A DNA stretch of 64,000 bases from Laspinema sp963821735 (GCA_963821735.1 CAWGFK010000012.1:372001-436000), one strand, 5' to 3'. Positions 1 through 10,331 are shown, numbered from the stretch's first letter. The notes: a model not told the origin generated them from the sequence alone. A program made the numbers and translations.

Positions 1-429
1 TCGCACTTTTAACTCATCTCAAAAATATCCGTCTAAAAGTATCTAACCTGATCTGCGCCAATCCCACCTGAAACACTTCGTTTCGGAGCAATCGGGTACA
101 GAAAATACCGAATCGATTTGAGATGCGGCAAAAACCGGAGATAAACAACCAACTGGGTGTAAAAAAAGCGGCTCACTCATTCAATTGCTATTTTCAACTT
201 TTTACCCCCGTTCGCGCACCAAATCCATCGCTTCAGCGTCTTGTTTTTTATCCTTAATAATGATTTAATGGAGATAGGAAGAGTTTATGTCAAAAAAAAT
301 CCCATTTTTTCCATAAAAAAAACCGGGACGGCAAGCCCCAGCGATGCCCAAATTTAATTCAGTGCTTAGGGGGCAACGGATTCCAGTAAAGAATAAGGGG
401 CTTTTAAGCCATAAGGAGAGTAACGTAAA
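1..429. other. Upstream intergenic region, no gene seen
   Basis: An AT-rich leader of about 430 bases with poly-A and poly-T runs (around 288-330) before the pentapeptide gene. No ORF with protein-like composition, tRNA or convincing hairpin terminator was recognised. The promoter for the gene at 430 presumably lies here. Confidence 0.4.
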
Positions 430-1422
430 ATGGATACTAATGAACTCCTCGAACGGTATGCAGCAGGAGAGCGATCGTTTAAAGATGTTAATTTAAACGG
501 AGCTAACCTGGAACGAGCCAACCTAGCCGGATGCGATTTTTCTGGGGCTTATTTTGTCGGGGCCAACTTATCCCGAGCCATCTTGACGGGGGCCAATTTA
601 CACCTGGCTTTTTTACATCGCGCTGACTTGAGTTTTGCTAAGTTAAATGAAGTGAGGCTGACTCATGCGGATTTAACCAAAGCGAACTTAAAAGGAGCAT
701 ATTTGGTTAAGTCGATTCTCACCGCTGCGCGACTGAGTGGGGCAATGTTGTCCGGGGTGAATTTGCGGTTAGCGAATTTAGGCGGGGTGAATTTTTGTGG
801 GGCAGATTTGCGAGGGATTAACTTGCGATCGGCTAACTTAGTGAATGCCAACCTGAATTGGGCCAACCTCAGCGGTGCCCGATTGAGTGGAGCATTGTTG
901 CGCGGAGCATCCTTCACCGGAGTCAATCTCACTCAAGCTTATCTGAATGGGGTAGATCTCAACAGTGTGCAGTTGGAAGGAGTCAACCTCAGTGGGGCAA
1001 AACTCAGCGGTGCCAATCTCTCCTTAGCCAATTTAAGCGCTGCAAACTTGAGTTCAGCCCAGATGCGGGTCTCATTTTTGTTTCGGACCAACCTTCATGC
1101 CGCATCCTTGAATGGCGCGAATTTGTCTCGCAGTGATTTATGTGAGGCAAATTTGAGTAAAGCAGATTTATCCCATGCCAACTTGCAAAATGCCGATTTG
1201 ACCGGAGCGATGTTGGTACAATCCAACTTATTTCAAGCCAATTTAACCGAAGTGAGCTTGCAAGGCGCTTGTTTATGTGGTTCAAACTTTAATGTAGCCG
1301 AATTGCGAGGAGCCAATTTAAGTGAGGCCGATTTGCGCGGTGCATATTTTGAACCCTCACACTGGGAGGATATGTCTCTGCCCGATACTCAGGAGATGGG
1401 GAGTCGGAAAATTTACGAGTAG
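430..1422 (+). CDS. Pentapeptide-repeat protein
   Basis: A 330-residue protein made almost entirely of A(D/N)LXX pentapeptides from about residue 20 to 315 (for example ANLSG, ADLRG, ANLER). Such repeats fold into a right-handed quadrilateral beta-helix. No signal peptide, membrane segment or extra catalytic domain is visible. The first 17 residues (MDTNELLERYAAGERSF) form the short helical cap common in cyanobacterial members. The start at 430 follows the purine-rich AAGGAGAG at 413. The gene stands alone, with no operon partner. The fold is certain, but the molecular role is unknown for most cyanobacterial members, so none is assigned. Confidence 0.93.
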   Translation: MDTNELLERYAAGERSFKDVNLNGANLERANLAGCDFSGAYFVGANLSRAILTGANLHLAFLHRADLSFAKLNEVRLTHADLTKANLKGAYLVKSILTAARLSGAMLSGVNLRLANLGGVNFCGADLRGINLRSANLVNANLNWANLSGARLSGALLRGASFTGVNLTQAYLNGVDLNSVQLEGVNLSGAKLSGANLSLANLSAANLSSAQMRVSFLFRTNLHAASLNGANLSRSDLCEANLSKADLSHANLQNADLTGAMLVQSNLFQANLTEVSLQGACLCGSNFNVAELRGANLSEADLRGAYFEPSHWEDMSLPDTQEMGSRKIYE

Positions 1423-1485
1423 TCAGAAATTCATCCGAATTAGGCAAAATGCTCGGACAATTTCCCCAAAGCCAATCCAGCCGTA

Positions 1486-1685
1486 ATCCTCGTGACCTGT
1501 ATCCTCGTGATGTGTATCCTCGTGACGTGGCTCTGCCGCGTCACGCACAATTGGCGGCTCTGCCGCCTGTACCTCTAGTGAGTTGAAACCGTCACAAGTC
1601 CAATATGCAGCGATTAGCCCTTGCTGGGGGACTGGAGGCAGAGCCTCCAGAGTGCATGACGCGGCAGCAGCCCGCTCACGAGGGA
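1486..1685. repeat. Tandem 15-mers and palindromic repeat cluster
   Basis: Three head-to-tail copies of a 15-mer of the form ATCCTCGTGACSTGT lie at 1486-1500, 1501-1515 and 1516-1530. They run into imperfect palindromes (GTGACG...CGCGTCAC and GGCGGCTCTGCCGCC). A related inverted segment at about 1627-1682 repeats GGAGGCAGAGCCTCC and GACGCGGCAGCAGCCCGCTC. No protein is supported here. This looks like an intergenic cyanobacterial repeat family. Confidence 0.6.
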
Positions 1686-1768
1686 AATATCTGACCCATA
1701 GGCGATCGCCTTCATTACGTCGTTAGAGCAAACATCGGGAAGGATTTATAATACCCCAGGTCAATTTC

Positions 1769-2194
1769 ATGAAAGAATCAGTTCGGTCATTAAAAGCTTT
1801 TTTGGGTGTAGTTGGGATACTCAGTATCCTCAACAACCTGGGTGACCTTTATCTATATTTAAAGTGGGATAACCAAAATTTAATCGGCATTCTTTTGACA
1901 ATCATTGGCTTAGGGCTATCCGGTCTTTTCGTGTATTTGAGTTTTAATTTAAAGCCGTTACTCTTGAATTCATTTCATTTTGTGAGAAGAGTAATTCTAG
2001 CGAGTACAGTATTTCACCTATTTTCCTTTGTCTTCTATTGCCTAGTTTACCCAGGAGTTTACAAATTTATTCAGCCCTTTTATGGGATGTTAATGTGTTG
2101 GTATCTTTTCGTTACCATTAATCGGTTATCTCGTTCCTTGCAAGAGGAACTTGTACAAGTTGTGAGTGAGAATAACAAGCCATCCGAACGGTAA
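1769..2194 (+). CDS. Small integral membrane protein, function unknown
   Basis: A 141-residue protein with about four hydrophobic segments (near residues 8-30, 37-58, 70-95 and 97-115) and a charged C-terminal tail (residues 117-141). The layout resembles DUF2569-like small membrane proteins, but no diagnostic motif was recognised, so this is only a topology statement. The start ATG is at 1769. No strong Shine-Dalgarno is obvious. The gene is monocistronic, with a repeat-rich gap upstream and about 360 unannotated bases downstream. Confidence 0.65.
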   Translation: MKESVRSLKAFLGVVGILSILNNLGDLYLYLKWDNQNLIGILLTIIGLGLSGLFVYLSFNLKPLLLNSFHFVRRVILASTVFHLFSFVFYCLVYPGVYKFIQPFYGMLMCWYLFVTINRLSRSLQEELVQVVSENNKPSER

Positions 2195-2560
2195 CAAGCG
2201 TGGTTTTTAAACCTTACAGAATAGAGGCGATCGGCCTTAACTGACAGCAACAGCGCACCTTCCTCCCCTCCCAGTCCCCTAGTCAGCGCTTCCCCCATCT
2301 TCCCCCAACCGCCAAATATTATAGATTTCCCACAATCTGTAAACCCAACCAAACTAGACCAGGGAATGCCTTACAATAAAAACCAGAGCGGATATTCCGC
2401 AGCGCCAAACCCAAGTAGAGGCGAAGCATTCCCCCATAAATCGGACAATTGACCGAAAATGCACCCCCCGAATGCCACCCCTCCCCCGCCAAACCAAGCG
2501 CCACCCACCCTACCCCATCCGCTAAGTCAAAAAAAGCCCGATAAGCAACACTGAGGTTAA
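2195..2560. other. Intergenic gap, no gene seen
   Basis: About 365 bases rich in C and CCC runs between the membrane protein and the Roco gene. Minus-strand reading frames here have low-complexity, non-protein-like composition. Nothing recognisable was found. Confidence 0.4.
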
Positions 2561-5500
2561 GTGATGACAGACAAAGAACTGCTGCTGCAAATTATCCAAC
2601 AAGCCGCCGAGGATGAGGTAACATCACTTCACCTGCCACCTCCACAGTATCCATGCATCGCTGCTCCGTATTATGTTTTTCAACCCTCGGAGCAACCTTC
2701 GGAGCAACCCTCGAAGCAACTCTCTAAGTTGGAAGTGCTATTATCACAGTGCGCCTATTCTAACCTGAGTGAGCTGCCACCGGAAATCGGGCAACTCTCT
2801 AATCTGACATCGCTAGACCTCTCGGAACATCAACTGAGTGAGCTGCCACCGGAAATCGGGCAACTCTCTAATCTGACATCGCTAATCCTCAAGAATAATA
2901 GACTGAGAGAGCTGCCCCCGGAAATTGGGCAACTCTCCCATCTGACATCGCTAAACCTTGAACACAATCAGCTGAGTACGCTGCCCCCGGAAATCGGGCA
3001 ACTCTCTAATCTGACATCGCTAAACCTTGAACACAATCAACTGAGTGCGCTGCCCCCGGAAATATGGCAACTCTCTAATCTGACAAAGCTAAACCTCTCG
3101 GGATATTACCTGAGAGAGCTGCCCCCGGAAATATGGCAACTCTCTAATCTGACATCGCTAAACCTTAAACACAATCAGCTAAGTGAGCTGCCCCCGGAAA
3201 TATGGCAACTCTCTAATCTGACAGAGCTAGACCTCGGATTCAATCAACTAACTGAGCTACCCCCGGAAATTGGTCAACTCTCTAATCTGACTAGGCTAGA
3301 CCTCGGGGGACATCAACTGAGTGAGCTGCCCCCGGAAATATGGCAACTCTCTAATCTGACAGAGCTAGACCTCGGATTCAATCAACTAACTGAGCTACCC
3401 CCGGAAATTGGTCAACTCTCTAATCTGACTAGGCTAGACCTCGGGGGACATCAACTGAGTGAGCTACCCCCGGAAATTGGTCAACTCTCTAATCTGACTG
3501 CGCTATACCTTGGACGCACTCAACTGAGTGAGTTGCCCCCGGAAATCGGGCAACTCTCTAATCTGACAGAGCTAAACCTGCATGGGAGTCAACTAAGTGA
3601 GCTGCCCCCGGAAATCGGGCAACTCTCTAATCTGACTAGGCTAATCCTCTGCGAAAGTCAACTGAGAGAGTTGCCCCCGGAAATCGGGCAACTCTCTAAT
3701 CTGACAGAGCTAAACCTGCATGGGAGTCAACTAAGTGAGCTGCCCCCGGAAATCGGGCAACTCTCTAATCTGACAGAGCTAAACCTGCATGGGAGTCAAC
3801 TAAGTGAGTTGCCCCCGGAAATCGGGCAACTCTCTAATCTGACTAGGCTAATCCTCTGCGAAAGTCAACTGAGTGAGTTGCCTCCGGAAATCGGGCAACT
3901 CTCTAATCTGACTAGGCTAGACCTTCGTAACAATCAGCTCAGTGTCTTACCGCCCGAAATTGGCAACCTCACAAACCTTAAAGCCATCAACCTTGCAGAA
4001 AAACCTTACTTCTGGGATAATACTCTCTACCTCGGTGGCAATCCCCTCATGTCACTACCCCCCGAAATTTTAAACCAAGGCATCAATGCCACCTTAGCTT
4101 ACCTGCGCGAACAACTCCGCACCCAACAACCCCAATGGGTGTCTAAACTCATCGTGGTGGGTGAGGGGGGTGTAGGCAAAACCTCCTTATTAAAAGTCCT
4201 ACGGGGCGAACCTTTCAACCCCCAGGAATCCACCACTCATGGCATCGATATCCGCACCCTAAAACTCCCCCATCCCAGCAAACCCAATGTCACGATGCAA
4301 CTGAACGCCTGGGATTTTGGCGGACAGCAAATCTATCATGCCACCCATCAATTTTTCCTCACCAACCGCTCCTTGTTCCTCCTCGCCTGGAATGCCCGCT
4401 ATGGCTATGAACAGGGTAAACTCTATTATTGGCTCGATACCCTCTCCTCCCTCGCCCCCGACTCTCCGATTCTCCTGATTGCCACCCAAATTGACGATCG
4501 CCATCCCAGCATTCCCCTGGCCGAACTCCAGGGCAAATATCCCAAAATTGTCGGACAGTGCGAAATCAGCAGCAAAACCGGACAAGGAATCGACAATCTG
4601 CGCCAGTGTATCACTAACACTGCCGCCCAACTGCCGTTGATGGGGGAACTTGTGGCCGAAAACTTGGCTTGATGCCGCTAATGACATTCGTTCCCTCTCG
4701 GAAAAATACATCACGCCGCAACAATTGACAACCCGGATGACTGCCGCAGGGGTTTCTCAGGATAGCCTTCCCATTCTCGCACAATATCTCCACGAACTAG
4801 GCGAAATTCTCTATTTCCAAGATAATCCCGCACTCAATGAAATCGTTATCCTCAAACCGGAATGGGTGACGGAACATATCAGCCGAGTTTTAAGCAGTGA
4901 AACCGTCAAACAGCGTCAGGGCATTCTCACTCGCACGGAAATGAACCAACTCTGGCAAGACCTCGACCCCTTCATGCGCCAGCATTTCCTCCGCTTGCTG
5001 GAGCAGTTTGACCTCTCCTACTCCATTCGCAACGAGGCAGAATCCCTTTCCGAAGATGCCAGCTTAATCGTGGAATGTTTGCCCCTAGAACCGCCGAACT
5101 ATCAACCCCAATGGGATGGAATTCTGGCAACCGAGCAACTGTCAGGAAATGTCAATCAAATGGCAACTCAATACCATTCCGGCAGGAATTCCCACCTGGT
5201 TTATCGCCCGATCGCACCGCTTTTCCACCGGCATCCACTGGCGCAACGGGGCCTTACTTGCTGATAGCAACCCCGCAAAACATTTAGCCTTAGTCCAGGC
5301 ATTTCCCCAACAAAACTATCTGCAATTAACCGTGCGCGGTGCCACCCCGCAGAATTTCTTCACCCTCCTGCGCGATGGCATCGAATTAACCTTAAGCCGC
5401 TTTAAAGGATTGCAGGTAAAACGCACCATACCCTGTTCCGTTGTCGGCTGTCCACAGGGTTCCCAGGAATTTGATGAGCAGAACTTACAAAAGCGCTGTG

Positions 5501-6310
5501 AAAAAAATCGCCTGACCCTGGAATGTCCGGACTGTCTGGAAAATCTCTCAGTGGTTAAATTGCTCTATGGGTTAGACATCAACCCCCAATCTGTCCCCGC
5601 TTCTCCTGCCAATTCTGACAAACAAACCGCAGTTTTATTATCCCGTCTCAACCAATTAGAGCAAAATATCATTGCCGGACAAACCGAAAAAGCGACGGAA
5701 AACCGGGAATTAATCCAACGTGAGTTTACCACATTTTTCCGCATCGAACAAGGAAAAATCGAATCTCACTGTCCCAGTGTATTTGCCTTGCGTCCTTGCG
5801 ATACTGCCAACTGGAAAAAGAAGCTATTCGGGCAGAAATTTGAGTTACAACTGTATTGTGAAGCACCGGGAGAATGGCATCCTGCACTGGATGGCGGCTT
5901 ATATGAAATTGAGGTTTCTGCGGAATGGTTTAAAATCATGGCCCCCCACATTCAGCGGTTAGCCTGTATTTTAAAATATGTCACACCCATCATCGGGTCT
6001 AAACTGGGTGGCAATGTGGAGAACTATGAGAAATTGCTGAAACGAGATATGCAATTCATGCAAATTTTGGCAGCAGAATTGCCCAAATTACAAGGTGCTG
6101 ACGCCCTTGATTTGTTGCAAAATACGGGGATAGGAAACTCAAGTCAATTTAAGCCTAGAACAACTCCAAGGGGCTGGTCTACGAGTGTTGCGGCAACTTT
6201 TGGACGAAAAAGACCCGCATCAGCATTGGGGTGGCTTGCGGAAAGTTTTGACCCCGGAAGGACATTATTTGTGGTTGTGCGAACATCATGCCAGACAGTA
6301 TCAGCGGTAA
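2561..6310 (+). CDS. Roco-family GTPase (LRR-Roc-COR), frameshifted as sequenced
   Basis: About 1,249 codons once the frame is followed. An N-terminal region is followed by 17 leucine-rich repeats of 23 residues (2801-3973). A Roc GTPase domain follows, with P-loop GEGGVGKTS near residue 535, DFGGQ as G3, TQID as G4 and SSKTG as G5. A COR domain contains the characteristic IPAGIPTWFIARSHR. A Cys-rich segment (CSVVGCPQG...LECPDC) precedes the end LTPEGHYLWLCEHHARQYQR, stop 6308-6310. The reading frame breaks three times: at 4649-4652 (one extra T; GEL should continue WPKTWLDA), at about 5115-5145, and at about 6125-6145. Roco proteins are dimeric G-nucleotide switches whose cyanobacterial partners are mostly unknown. 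GTG 2561 or ATG 2564 may be the start. Confidence 0.85.
2801..3973 (+). repeat. LRR-coding tandem repeat, 17 x 69 bp
   Basis: Seventeen contiguous 69-bp units encode NLTxLxLxxxQLSELPPEIGQLS. Units 7-8 and 9-10 (a 138-bp block) are nearly identical in DNA. Units 12-13 and 15-16 are a second near-identical pair. The homogeneity at DNA level indicates recent expansion by slippage or unequal crossover. Confidence 0.9.
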
Positions 6311-6406
6311 TTGGGGGAAAATCGGGTGGGGAGAAGGCAGTGCCTTTTCCCTACTCGCGCCACAATTCGCTAAAATTGCGATCGCACCCCTGCCAATTCT
6401 TGCTCC

Positions 6407-6532
6407 CTAATTTTCAGCTATGGTTTTCCCACCGAAACTTTTGCGCTTTGACCCCACTTTTCTCACTCGTAAACTTCGTAAATCGTACTCCGGGCGAAGT
6501 TCATCTGTCATCGGTTCCTCATCCCTCTTCAT
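6407..6532 (-). pseudogene. Truncated copy of the small gene at 7487-7726
   Basis: The reverse strand reads MKRDEEPMTDELRPEYDLRS and continues to a stop after 41 residues. The first 37 or so residues match the protein at 7487-7726 with only a few changes (RKVGSKRKS versus RKMGSERKS). Homology ends abruptly near GGKTI, after which the copy hits a stop. It is a 5' fragment duplicated in the same orientation as the full gene, and the VapBC pair lies between the two copies. Confidence 0.75.
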
Positions 6533-6722
6533 AAGTTCTCCGTTCCCTCTGGGTTACAACAGTTTTTGCACTAATAATCCGAATCACGTTTCCTCGTTCC
6601 GTGTACGCCCCTAGCAACAACCGTCCCTGCTTTGATTCTCCTATAATAATATTGAACAAAACGAAATCAACGGGTTAAAGTAACCTTTACCTTCCGATAA
6701 AAGTCTTAGTGAAAAGCAACCC

Positions 6723-6974
6723 ATGAATCAGTTAATCATAGAAAATCTCGATCCAAAGCTGACCGAAAAGCTTCAAAGTCTCGCACAGCAACACGATCGC
6801 ACTGTAGAAGCGGAAGTGAAAGCAATTTTAGAAGGGGCGATCGAAGCTGAAGCCATCAAACAGCAGGCGATCGCAGGACAAGCCCGGGAAAAACTTGATC
6901 GCGCTAGAGCGAAATATGCAGGACGCACCTTTAGCGATAGTGCAGAACTTTTGCGAGAGGACCGAACCCGGTGA
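6723..6974 (+). CDS. VapB/FitA-like antitoxin
   Basis: An 83-residue protein beginning MNQLIIENLDPKLTEKLQSL, which is the ribbon-helix-helix N-terminus of FitA/Phd-like antitoxins. The rest is a charged, Ala-rich helical C-terminus expected to wrap the toxin. Its TGA overlaps the GTG start of the PIN-domain toxin by four bases, the usual translational coupling of these modules. Such antitoxins neutralise the partner and repress their own promoter (family knowledge). The identification rests on the N-terminal pattern and the neighbour. Confidence 0.85.
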   Translation: MNQLIIENLDPKLTEKLQSLAQQHDRTVEAEVKAILEGAIEAEAIKQQAIAGQAREKLDRARAKYAGRTFSDSAELLREDRTR

Positions 6975-7393
6975 CCCAATTTGTTGTAGATGCTAACGTA
7001 GCCATCAAGTGGATAATACCTGAAATCCATTCCGAAGCAGCACTGCGGTTGCTGAATCTCGATTCCATTCTTCTGGTTCCCGACTTTTTCTTTCCTGAAA
7101 TTGGAAACATCCTTTGGAAGCGGGTTCGGCGTGGAGAAACAACTCTTGAAAATGCGCTAGAGGATTTAGATGCTTTAATGGGATTGCCGTTACAGGTGCA
7201 TCCATCTTTTCCGCTGATGTCAGAGGCTTTAGAAATTGCCGTGCGAATTCAGCAAGCGGTTTATGACTGCGTTTACTTAGCTTTGGCTGTTCGCCAGGAA
7301 TGTCAAATGGTGACGGCAGATAAACGTTTTTTTAATGCACTTCAAAACGACTTTTTAGCTACCCATCTGTTGTGGGTCGAGGATTTACCTTGA
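6971..7393 (+). CDS. VapC-like PIN-domain ribonuclease toxin
   Basis: A 140-residue PIN-domain protein. It has the N-terminal acidic residue in VVDANVAIKW, a mid-protein Glu in FFFPEIGNILWK, and the distal acidic cluster in YDCVYLALAV and MVTADKRFF. Together these form the Mg-binding quartet of VapC endoribonucleases, which cleave tRNA or rRNA. The start is GTG at 6971, overlapping the antitoxin stop. The module sits between a full gene and a truncated paralogue of the 79-residue protein at 7487-7726. Confidence 0.9.
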   Translation: MTQFVVDANVAIKWIIPEIHSEAALRLLNLDSILLVPDFFFPEIGNILWKRVRRGETTLENALEDLDALMGLPLQVHPSFPLMSEALEIAVRIQQAVYDCVYLALAVRQECQMVTADKRFFNALQNDFLATHLLWVEDLP

Positions 7394-7486
7394 ATTTTTA
7401 GGCTTTCTATACTGATACCAAATCCGGCTGTTAAAAATCGATGCCGCACCCAATTTTACCATCTAGCAATAGACTTAAATCTCCCC

Positions 7487-7726
7487 CTACCCATCCCCTT
7501 GTTTCGTAGGAATAGGGGGTTGATTTTCCTGAGTTACTCTAATCAGAAACCGTAGGGCCTCATTCACCGCTTCTGCATCGGGGAACACCTCCGCTACATC
7601 CGGATCGAGTTGAATCGTTTTCCCACCAAAACTTTTGCGCTCTGACCCCATTTTTCTCACCCGTAAACTGCGTAAATCGTACTCCGGGCGAAGTTCATCT
7701 GTCATCGGTTCCTCATCCCTCTTCAA
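7487..7726 (-). CDS. Small BrnA/CopG-like cyanobacterial protein
   Basis: A 79-residue soluble protein containing DELRPEYDLRSLRVRKMG, then RKSFGGKTIQLDPDVAEVF and AVNEALRFLIRV. This is a pattern seen in short cyanobacterial proteins. The central beta-strand followed by AVNEALRFLI is compatible with a ribbon-helix-helix antitoxin, but no toxin partner is adjacent on this strand. Met8 (7705) is an alternative start. A 5'-truncated relative with the same orientation lies at 6407-6532. Function is not established. Confidence 0.65.
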   Translation of the reverse strand: MKRDEEPMTDELRPEYDLRSLRVRKMGSERKSFGGKTIQLDPDVAEVFPDAEAVNEALRFLIRVTQENQPPIPTKQGDG

Positions 7727-7808
7727 TCGTAAATTGGTTGATTATAAAAGCGTTTATTGGGTCAATTATAGCCAAGAACTACGCATTTTGGAAGGACCCA
7801 ACCTAAAT

Positions 7809-7836
7809 GTAGAGGCGATTCGCGAATCGCCTCTAC
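7809..7836. repeat. Perfect 28-bp palindrome
   Basis: GTAGAGGCGATTCG followed directly by its reverse complement. This is an intergenic palindromic repeat in a stretch (7727-8174) that holds only repeats. Confidence 0.8.
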
Positions 7837-7899
7837 ATTCTCTCTTAGGGGATTGCAAAATATAAATCATCCAACCGTTCAACTCAAAGGAAGGTATCT

Positions 7900-7948
7900 G
7901 TAGGGGCGCAATGCTTGCGCCCCAGGGGCGCAAGCATTGCGCCCCTAC
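7900..7948. repeat. Palindromic GTAGGGGCGCAATGC repeat, copy 1
   Basis: GTAGGGGCGCAATGCTTGCG and its reverse complement form an almost uninterrupted 49-bp inverted repeat. A second copy with a modified centre lies at 10978-11030. It is a dispersed intergenic repeat capable of a strong hairpin on either strand. Confidence 0.8.
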
Positions 7949-8018
7949 ATTGACGGGGCTACTCCGTTGCGTGACTACGAACGAACCTTTTGGAGATTTT
8001 ATTTTTTGGAGTTCCCTT

Positions 8019-8075
8019 AGCCTGCGAAGGCAGGCTTCGTCCGTATAGCCCCAGGCTTTAGCCTGCGGGTTTTTT
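8019..8075. repeat. MITE-core repeat, copy lacking terminal repeats
   Basis: Carries the two internal hairpins of the dispersed family (AGCCTGCGAAGGCAGGCT and CCAGGCTTTAGCCTGCGGG plus T-run). No recognisable terminal inverted repeats flank it. A lone left-end-like sequence ATACCAAATCCGGC lies about 600 bp away near 7414. Confidence 0.65.
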
Positions 8076-8092
8076 ATCACCTTCCCCCCAAA

Positions 8093-8130
8093 AACAAAAG
8101 GAGGGCAGGCAACAGCCCACCCCCCTTTTA
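8093..8130 (-). terminator. Probable terminator of groES-groEL
   Basis: On the minus strand, AAAAGGGGGG-TGGGC is followed by a TGTT loop and GCC-TGCCCTCCTTTT, then GTTTTT, about 45 bp past the groEL stop. It is an imperfect GC-rich hairpin with a U-rich tail. Confidence 0.55.
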
Positions 8131-8174
8131 TTTCACGGTGCGTTAACTAACCTTTAACGCCACCCATTCAAACC

Positions 8175-9808
8175 TTAGTAGTCGAAGTCACCGCCGCCCA
8201 TTCCGGCACCTGCGGGAGCGCCTTCTTTGGGTTCGGGTTTGTCAACCACGATGCACTCGGTGGTTAACACCATACCGGCGATGGAAGCAGCGTTTTGCAG
8301 AGCAGAACGAGTCACTTTGGCAGGGTCAACAATACCGGCTTCAAACATATCCACAAATTCATTCGTGGCAGCGTTGTAACCGACGTTGAATTCTTTCTCT
8401 TTCACACGCTCGGCAATAACAGCACCGTTTTGTCCGGCGTTTTCAGCAATCCGCTTCAGGGGAGCAGCGATCGCCCGAGCCACGATTAAAGCTCCGGTTA
8501 AAGCTTCACCCGTTAAGTTGGCATTGGCCCATTCTTCTAAGGTGGGGGTCAGGTGAGCCAAGGTGGTACCACCGCCAGGAACGATACCTTCTTCAACCGC
8601 CGCTTTGGTGGCGTTGATGGCATCTTCTAAGCGGAGTTTGCGGTCTTTCATTTCGGTTTCCGTTGCGGCACCGACTTTGATGACGGCAACACCACCGGCG
8701 AGTTTAGCTAACCGTTCTTGCAGCTTTTCTTGGTCGTAGGAAGAATCGCTTTCTTCCATCTGACGGCGGATTTGCTCGCAGCGAGACTTGACGGCTTCTT
8801 CGTTACCTTCGGCAACGATAGTGGTGCTGTCTTTGGTGATGGTGATGCGGCGGGCTTTACCGAGCATATCCAGCTTGGTATTGTCCAGTTTCAAACCGGC
8901 ATCTTCGGTGATCAGTTGACCGCCGGTGAGCACGGAGATATCTTCGAGCATCGCTTTACGGCGATCGCCAAATCCAGGAGCTTTCACAGCAGCCACATTC
9001 AGCACACCCCGCAGGCGGTTCACCACCAAGGTTGCTAAGGCTTCTTTCTCGATATCTTCAGCGATAATCACCAAAGGACGACCGGCACGAGCAACTTGCT
9101 CTAACACCGGAACCAAGTCTTGCACCAGGTTGATTTTCTTGTCGGTGATCAGGATGAAAGGTTCGTCAAAGACGGCTTCCATGCGCTCGGTGTCGGTGAC
9201 GAAGTAAGGAGAGATATATCCCTTCTCAAAGCGCATCCCTTCGGTGATTTCCAGTTCGGTGGTCATGGATTTCCCTTCTTCCAAGGAAATCACGCCTTCT
9301 TTACCGACTTTATCCATTGCTTCGGCGATCATTCGCCGACTTCTTCATCGTTACCGGCAGAGATGGTTCCGACTTGAGCGATGGATTTGGTATCTTCTAC
9401 CTGACGAGCATGAGCGGCAATCTTTTCGACTAAGAATGCAGTCGCTTTGTCAATTCCACGTTTGAGGGCGATCGCATTGGCACCAGCGGCGACGTTGCGG
9501 AGTCCTTCTTTGACCATTGCATGGGCCAAAACCGTTGCCGTGGTGGTTCCATCACCAGCGGTATCGTTGGTTTTGGAGGCGGCTTGGCGAATTAGAGCTA
9601 CCCCGGTATTCTCAACGTGGTCCTCTAGTTCGATTTCTTTGGCAATGGTGACCCCATCATTGACGATTTGAGGTGCGCCGAATTTCTTCTCTAGCACCAC
9701 GTTACGGCCTTTGGGTCCTAGGGTGACGGCAACCGCTTCTGCCAGGATGTCCATGCCTCGTTCCAGAGCGCGACGAGCATTTTCGTTGTAGATAATACGT
9801 TTAGCCAT
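8175..9808 (-). CDS. groEL: 60-kDa chaperonin GroEL (one-base frameshift as sequenced)
   Basis: A 544-residue chaperonin once one base is restored. The start is MAKRIIYNENARRALERG at 9808. It has the GDGTTTATVLA ATP-binding motif, the apical region with TEGMRFEKGYISPYF, and the C-terminal AAVEEGIVPGGG signature. It ends GMGGGDFDY rather than in a long GGM tail. The frame breaks at 9332-9333: GNDEEVGE ends in TGA where MIAEAMDKVGKEG should continue, which fits one missing A in an AAA run. In a gene essential in most bacteria this is probably a sequence error. It forms the tetradecameric folding chamber with GroES and is cotranscribed downstream of groES under the CIRCE element. Confidence 0.95.
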
Positions 9809-9900
9809 TATGTGTCCTTTGCAGTTTGTATGAGGTGTACTATTTGAGATCAAGTTGAAATCAGATGCAAGGGTAAAACTTCTTGAGGGGGTTACCCGTT

Positions 9901-10212
9901 TTAGCCGACGATCGCCAAGATGTCTTTTTCGGCGAGCAGGACGAACTCATCGGTGCCGAGTTTGATGTCGGTGCCTGCATATTTGGAGTAGAGCACTTTG
10001 TCACCGACTTTGACTTCTAATTCTTGGCGAGAACCATCGTCGTTGCGCTTGCCAGGACCAATTGCTGCAATTTCACCAACCTGGGGCTTTTCTTTGGCGG
10101 TGTCGGGGAGCAAAATGCCACCGGCAGTTTTTTCTTCAGAAGCACTGACCTTGACAAACACGCGATCGCCCAAGGGTTTAACGGTAGAAACACTTAAAGA
10201 AACAGCAGCCAT
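9901..10212 (-). CDS. groES: Co-chaperonin GroES
   Basis: A 103-residue protein: VKPLGDRVFVKVSASEEKTA is the standard GroES opening, EEKTAGGILLPDTAKEKPQ the mobile loop that contacts GroEL, and the protein ends with the YSKYAGTDIKL and LLAEKDILAIVG strands. It caps the GroEL chamber as a heptameric lid. It is first in the groES-groEL operon, with about 90 bp to groEL. A CIRCE operator lies about 120 bp upstream of its start. Confidence 0.97.
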   Translation of the reverse strand: MAAVSLSVSTVKPLGDRVFVKVSASEEKTAGGILLPDTAKEKPQVGEIAAIGPGKRNDDGSRQELEVKVGDKVLYSKYAGTDIKLGTDEFVLLAEKDILAIVG

Positions 10213-10331
10213 GTAAAATCCTCCTTATCCATATCTATAGTCGATTCGGGTGAAAGCGCTGGCCCTCTGAGCTCAAAAGTCTTGACTGGCTTGAGTTTTA
10301 TCTCTTTTTAGTCTTCCTTTGAGTCATCGGT

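Noticed and set aside
663..932. Minus-strand frame opposite the pentapeptide gene
   Set aside because: Mirror frame of a repetitive gene; same artefact at 858-1136 and 1004-1285.
1486..1685. CRISPR array
   Set aside because: Only three 15-bp tandem copies without spacers; no cas genes in the window.
2801..3973. Non-coding tandem repeat
   Set aside because: The 69-bp period keeps one open frame of consensus leucine-rich repeats.
7766..8080. Minus-strand open frame of 104 codons
   Set aside because: It runs through two palindromic repeats and a MITE core; its sequence (NPQAKAWGYTDEACL) is just the repeat translated and recurs at other MITE copies.
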